The notes below the pieces were generated by a model that ran no database searches, had not been told where the DNA came from, and was given only the letters and a program-made list of their open reading frames with translations. The translations under genes were made by a program, and so were the position numbers. Below, piece by piece: positions 6,599-8,386 of a stretch of 8,386 nt of DNA. The stretch spans positions 1 to 8,386 of the forward strand of contig JASHRR010000056.1 of assembly GCA_030037185.1 (NCBI GenBank), read 5' to 3'. The stretch's first letter is position 1; each line of letters begins with the position of its first letter. The DNA is from Xanthobacteraceae bacterium. Its GTDB lineage: Bacteria > Pseudomonadota > Alphaproteobacteria > Rhizobiales > Xanthobacteraceae.

Positions 6599-7422
6599 AG
6601 CCGCGCCGGTTCGACTATGTGCGCCCGGACAGTGCGCACGAGGCGGTCGCCGTGCTGGCCGAATACGGCGATGCCGCGAGCGTGCTGGCAGGGGGCCAGT
6701 CGCTGATGGCGATGCTCAATCTGCGCGTTGCGGAGCCCGCGATGCTCATCGACATCGCGCGTCTCGACGAACTGGAGTACATCCGCGTCGCCGACGACAA
6801 GGTCGAGATCGGCGCCGCCGTGACTCAGAACCAGCTCATGGACTGGGCTGAACTCGCCGGCAAGCTGCCGCTGCTGGCAACCGCGCTGCCTTTCGTCGGT
6901 CACTTCCAGACGCGCAACAAGGGCACCGTGTGCGGCTCGATTGCGCACGCTGACCCGTCGTCGGAGATTCCGTTGGTGCTGGCCACATTGGGCGGCGAGG
7001 TGCTGCTGCGCTCGCACCGAGGTACGCGCGTCCTTGCGGCGGGAGAATTCCAGCGCGGCATGCTGACAACCGCCCGCGCGGCCGACGAGTTGATCGTTGC
7101 GGTTCGTTTGCCGATCCAATCGACGCGACGCGTCGCCTTCCGGGAGGTGGCGCGTCGGCACGGCGACTTTGCCATCATTGCGGTCGCGGCTTATGCCGAC
7201 GACCGCCACACGCTGCGGATCGGCATCGGCGGCGTTGCCGACCGCCCGGCAGTGCGGCACAGCAGGCTCGACGGCGCAGCAGACGCCAAGGACATGTTCG
7301 AGGCCCTCGCCAGCGAGCTTGAAGGCTACGACGATCTGCACGCGTCCGCGCGGCTGCGCCGCGATCTGTTGCGCCGGGTCGGTCCGCTTGTGGTGGAAGA
7401 GGCCCTGCGATGCGCCGGGTGA
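6595..7422 (+). CDS. FAD-binding middle subunit of molybdenum hydroxylase (CoxM family)
   Basis: A 275-residue subunit, close to the usual 280-290 of CoxM-type proteins, that carries FAD and passes electrons from the iron-sulfur subunit to an acceptor. It opens with the typical RRFDYVRPDSAHEAV. The first FAD motif is AGGQSL (32-37) and the second TVCGSIAHADPSSE (111-124), equivalent to the family's TxGGNxAHADPxxE, with Cys113 and Ser115 replacing the commoner Gly and Asn. The ATG at 6595 overlaps the large-subunit stop as ATGA, and no strong ribosome-binding site is seen, so translation is probably coupled. Longer in-frame starts exist inside the upstream gene (6481) but are unnecessary. Gene order large-medium-small differs from the coxMSL order of CO dehydrogenase operons. 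Confidence 0.93.
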   Translation: MKPRRFDYVRPDSAHEAVAVLAEYGDAASVLAGGQSLMAMLNLRVAEPAMLIDIARLDELEYIRVADDKVEIGAAVTQNQLMDWAELAGKLPLLATALPFVGHFQTRNKGTVCGSIAHADPSSEIPLVLATLGGEVLLRSHRGTRVLAAGEFQRGMLTTARAADELIVAVRLPIQSTRRVAFREVARRHGDFAIIAVAAYADDRHTLRIGIGGVADRPAVRHSRLDGAADAKDMFEALASELEGYDDLHASARLRRDLLRRVGPLVVEEALRCAG

Positions 7423-7913
7423 ACAAGCATGAGCGGACCCGGATCGGCTTCGCGCTTAACGGCCGCGCCGTGTCGGGCGACGCGGAATCGCGCATGCTGC
7501 TCACCGACTTCCTGCGCCAGGTCATCGGGGCGACCGGCACCCACGTGGGCTGCGAGCATGGCGTGTGCGGCTGCTGCACCGTGCTGATCGACGGCATGGC
7601 GGTGCGCGGCTGTCTGACGCTTGCCGTGCAGGCCGAGGGCCGGGCGGTGACGACGGTTGAAGCGCTGGCCTCGCCGGAAGGCACGCTTAACGCGCTGCAA
7701 CAGGCGTTTCAGCGCCATCATGCGCTGCAATGCGGCTTCTGTACGCCCGGCATCCTGATGTCGTTTACCGACTATCTTGCGCGAAATCCGCATCCGACCG
7801 AGGATGAAATTCGCGAGGTATTGAGCGGACACCTTTGCCGGTGCACGGGCTATGCCGGCATCGTGGCCGCGGTGCTGGCCGTATCGGCCGGCGATCGCCA
7901 ACCGCCGTCGTGA
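7410..7913 (+). CDS. [2Fe-2S] small subunit of molybdenum hydroxylase (CoxS family)
   Basis: A 167-residue electron-transfer subunit with two [2Fe-2S] clusters. The N-terminal plant-ferredoxin-like domain supplies Cys48, Cys53, Cys56 and Cys68 (GCEHGVCGCC, then RGC). The C-terminal helical domain supplies Cys108, Cys111, Cys143 and Cys145 (QCGFCTPG and LCRCTGY). All eight expected ligands are present and the length is usual. The ATG at 7410 overlaps the FAD-subunit gene by 13 bases and has GGAAGAGG 7 bases upstream. A GTG at 7419, overlapping that stop as GTGA, is an alternative start losing three residues. The protein links the Mo site to FAD. Confidence 0.95.
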   Translation: MRRVNKHERTRIGFALNGRAVSGDAESRMLLTDFLRQVIGATGTHVGCEHGVCGCCTVLIDGMAVRGCLTLAVQAEGRAVTTVEALASPEGTLNALQQAFQRHHALQCGFCTPGILMSFTDYLARNPHPTEDEIREVLSGHLCRCTGYAGIVAAVLAVSAGDRQPPS

Positions 7914-7937
7914 ATTTTTGAAAGCCGGGAGCCGATC

Positions 7938-8386
7938 ATGCCCAAAGAAATCCTTCGCGAACTGGTGACGATCAACGGTAAGAACGTCGTGCTCGCCCAC
8001 AAAGAGTCGCCGGTCAGCAATGCCGGCGTGCTGGAAAACGCCGATCTCTTCCGGATGATCAACATCTTCGCCGAGAAATTCAACCCGACCAATATCGACA
8101 AGGCGGACGGCACGCCGCTGCGGCTCTACACCTCCGACCGGGTCAAGATCGACGTCTCCAAGCGCCGCAAGCACGACATGAGCTTCTGGCATCGCAACAT
8201 CGATGCGCACGAGATCATCTTCTGCGTCAAGGGCGCGCTGAAATGGGAAACTGAAATGGGCGTCAAAGTCATGCGTCCCGGCGATATGCTGCTGATCCCC
8301 AAAGGCATCGGCCATCGCTCGATGCTGTGCGAGGATTCCACCGATGAAAATGTGCTGATCGAGCTGAAGATCACCGATGAGCTGAC
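7938..8386 (+). CDS. Cupin-domain protein, homogentisate-dioxygenase-like (3' end missing)
   Basis: The first 149 codons are present and the frame runs open off the right edge. The ATG at 7938 has GGGAG 6 bases upstream and lies 24 bases after the [2Fe-2S] subunit stop, so it is probably the fourth gene of the same operon. After about 80 residues a cupin fold appears. Its first motif is WHRNIDAHEIIFCVKG (84-99), with His85, His91 and Glu92 as possible metal ligands. Its second is PGDMLLIPKGIGHRS (114-128), with His126. WHRN also opens the metal-binding motif of homogentisate 1,2-dioxygenases, which use Fe(II) to cleave an aromatic ring; here His-Glu stands where that family has its Glu ligand. 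A ring-cleaving dioxygenase fits the locus, but other cupin enzymes are possible. Full length and any second cupin domain cannot be seen. Confidence 0.8.
   Translation, partial: MPKEILRELVTINGKNVVLAHKESPVSNAGVLENADLFRMINIFAEKFNPTNIDKADGTPLRLYTSDRVKIDVSKRRKHDMSFWHRNIDAHEIIFCVKGALKWETEMGVKVMRPGDMLLIPKGIGHRSMLCEDSTDENVLIELKITDEL

Noticed and set aside
4205..7913. Aerobic CO dehydrogenase (coxL/M/S) identity
   Set aside because: The large subunit lacks the Cys-containing active-site loop, the gene order is L-M-S rather than M-S-L, and the neighbours are ring-catabolism enzymes.
7326..8315. 329-codon minus-strand open frame over the [2Fe-2S] and cupin genes
   Set aside because: The plus strand carries eight correctly spaced cluster cysteines and then a cupin motif; the minus frame has no motif.

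Overview
The window is GC-rich and its genes use mostly G/C third positions. Protein style (a Bradyrhizobium-like stand-alone receiver, CoxL/M/S-type molybdenum hydroxylase, UbiD decarboxylase) suggests an alphaproteobacterium of the order Hyphomicrobiales, perhaps near Bradyrhizobium or Rhodopseudomonas. This taxonomic guess rests on sequence style alone.

Layout, left to right. Positions 1-677 hold no gene I can defend; the stretch is less GC-biased at its left end and has a cluster of short inverted repeats at 392-467. A stand-alone receiver-domain protein (678-1139, +) follows, with two of its key acidic residues missing. Next come two leftward genes: an alpha/beta hydrolase (1368-2285, -) and, upstream of it in the same direction, a UbiD-family prenylated-FMN decarboxylase (2401-3921, -). 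A 283-bp divergent control region (3922-4204) carries a plausible promoter for the decarboxylase, a 15-base palindrome at its expected start site, and on the other side a strong ribosome-binding site with a 13-codon reading frame just before the rightward genes. The rightward operon encodes the three subunits of a molybdenum hydroxylase: large molybdopterin subunit (4205-6598), FAD subunit (6595-7422) and [2Fe-2S] subunit (7410-7913). They overlap by a few bases. The operon continues into a cupin dioxygenase-like protein (7938 to the window edge, incomplete).

The divergent genes look like one catabolic locus for an aromatic or heteroaromatic acid. The Mo hydroxylase would add oxygen from water to a ring carbon and pass electrons through FeS and FAD. 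The UbiD enzyme would remove a ring carboxylate, the cupin could open the ring, and the alpha/beta hydrolase could cut a ring-fission, amide, ester or thioester product. The substrate cannot be read from the sequence. The large subunit lacks the CO-dehydrogenase active-site loop, so this is not a form I CO dehydrogenase. Furan carboxylates and pyridine/quinoline-type acids are the closest precedents for combining these enzyme families, and the full combination seen here matches no pathway I can name. No UbiX, Mo-insertion chaperone, CoA ligase, transporter or classical transcription factor lies within the window.
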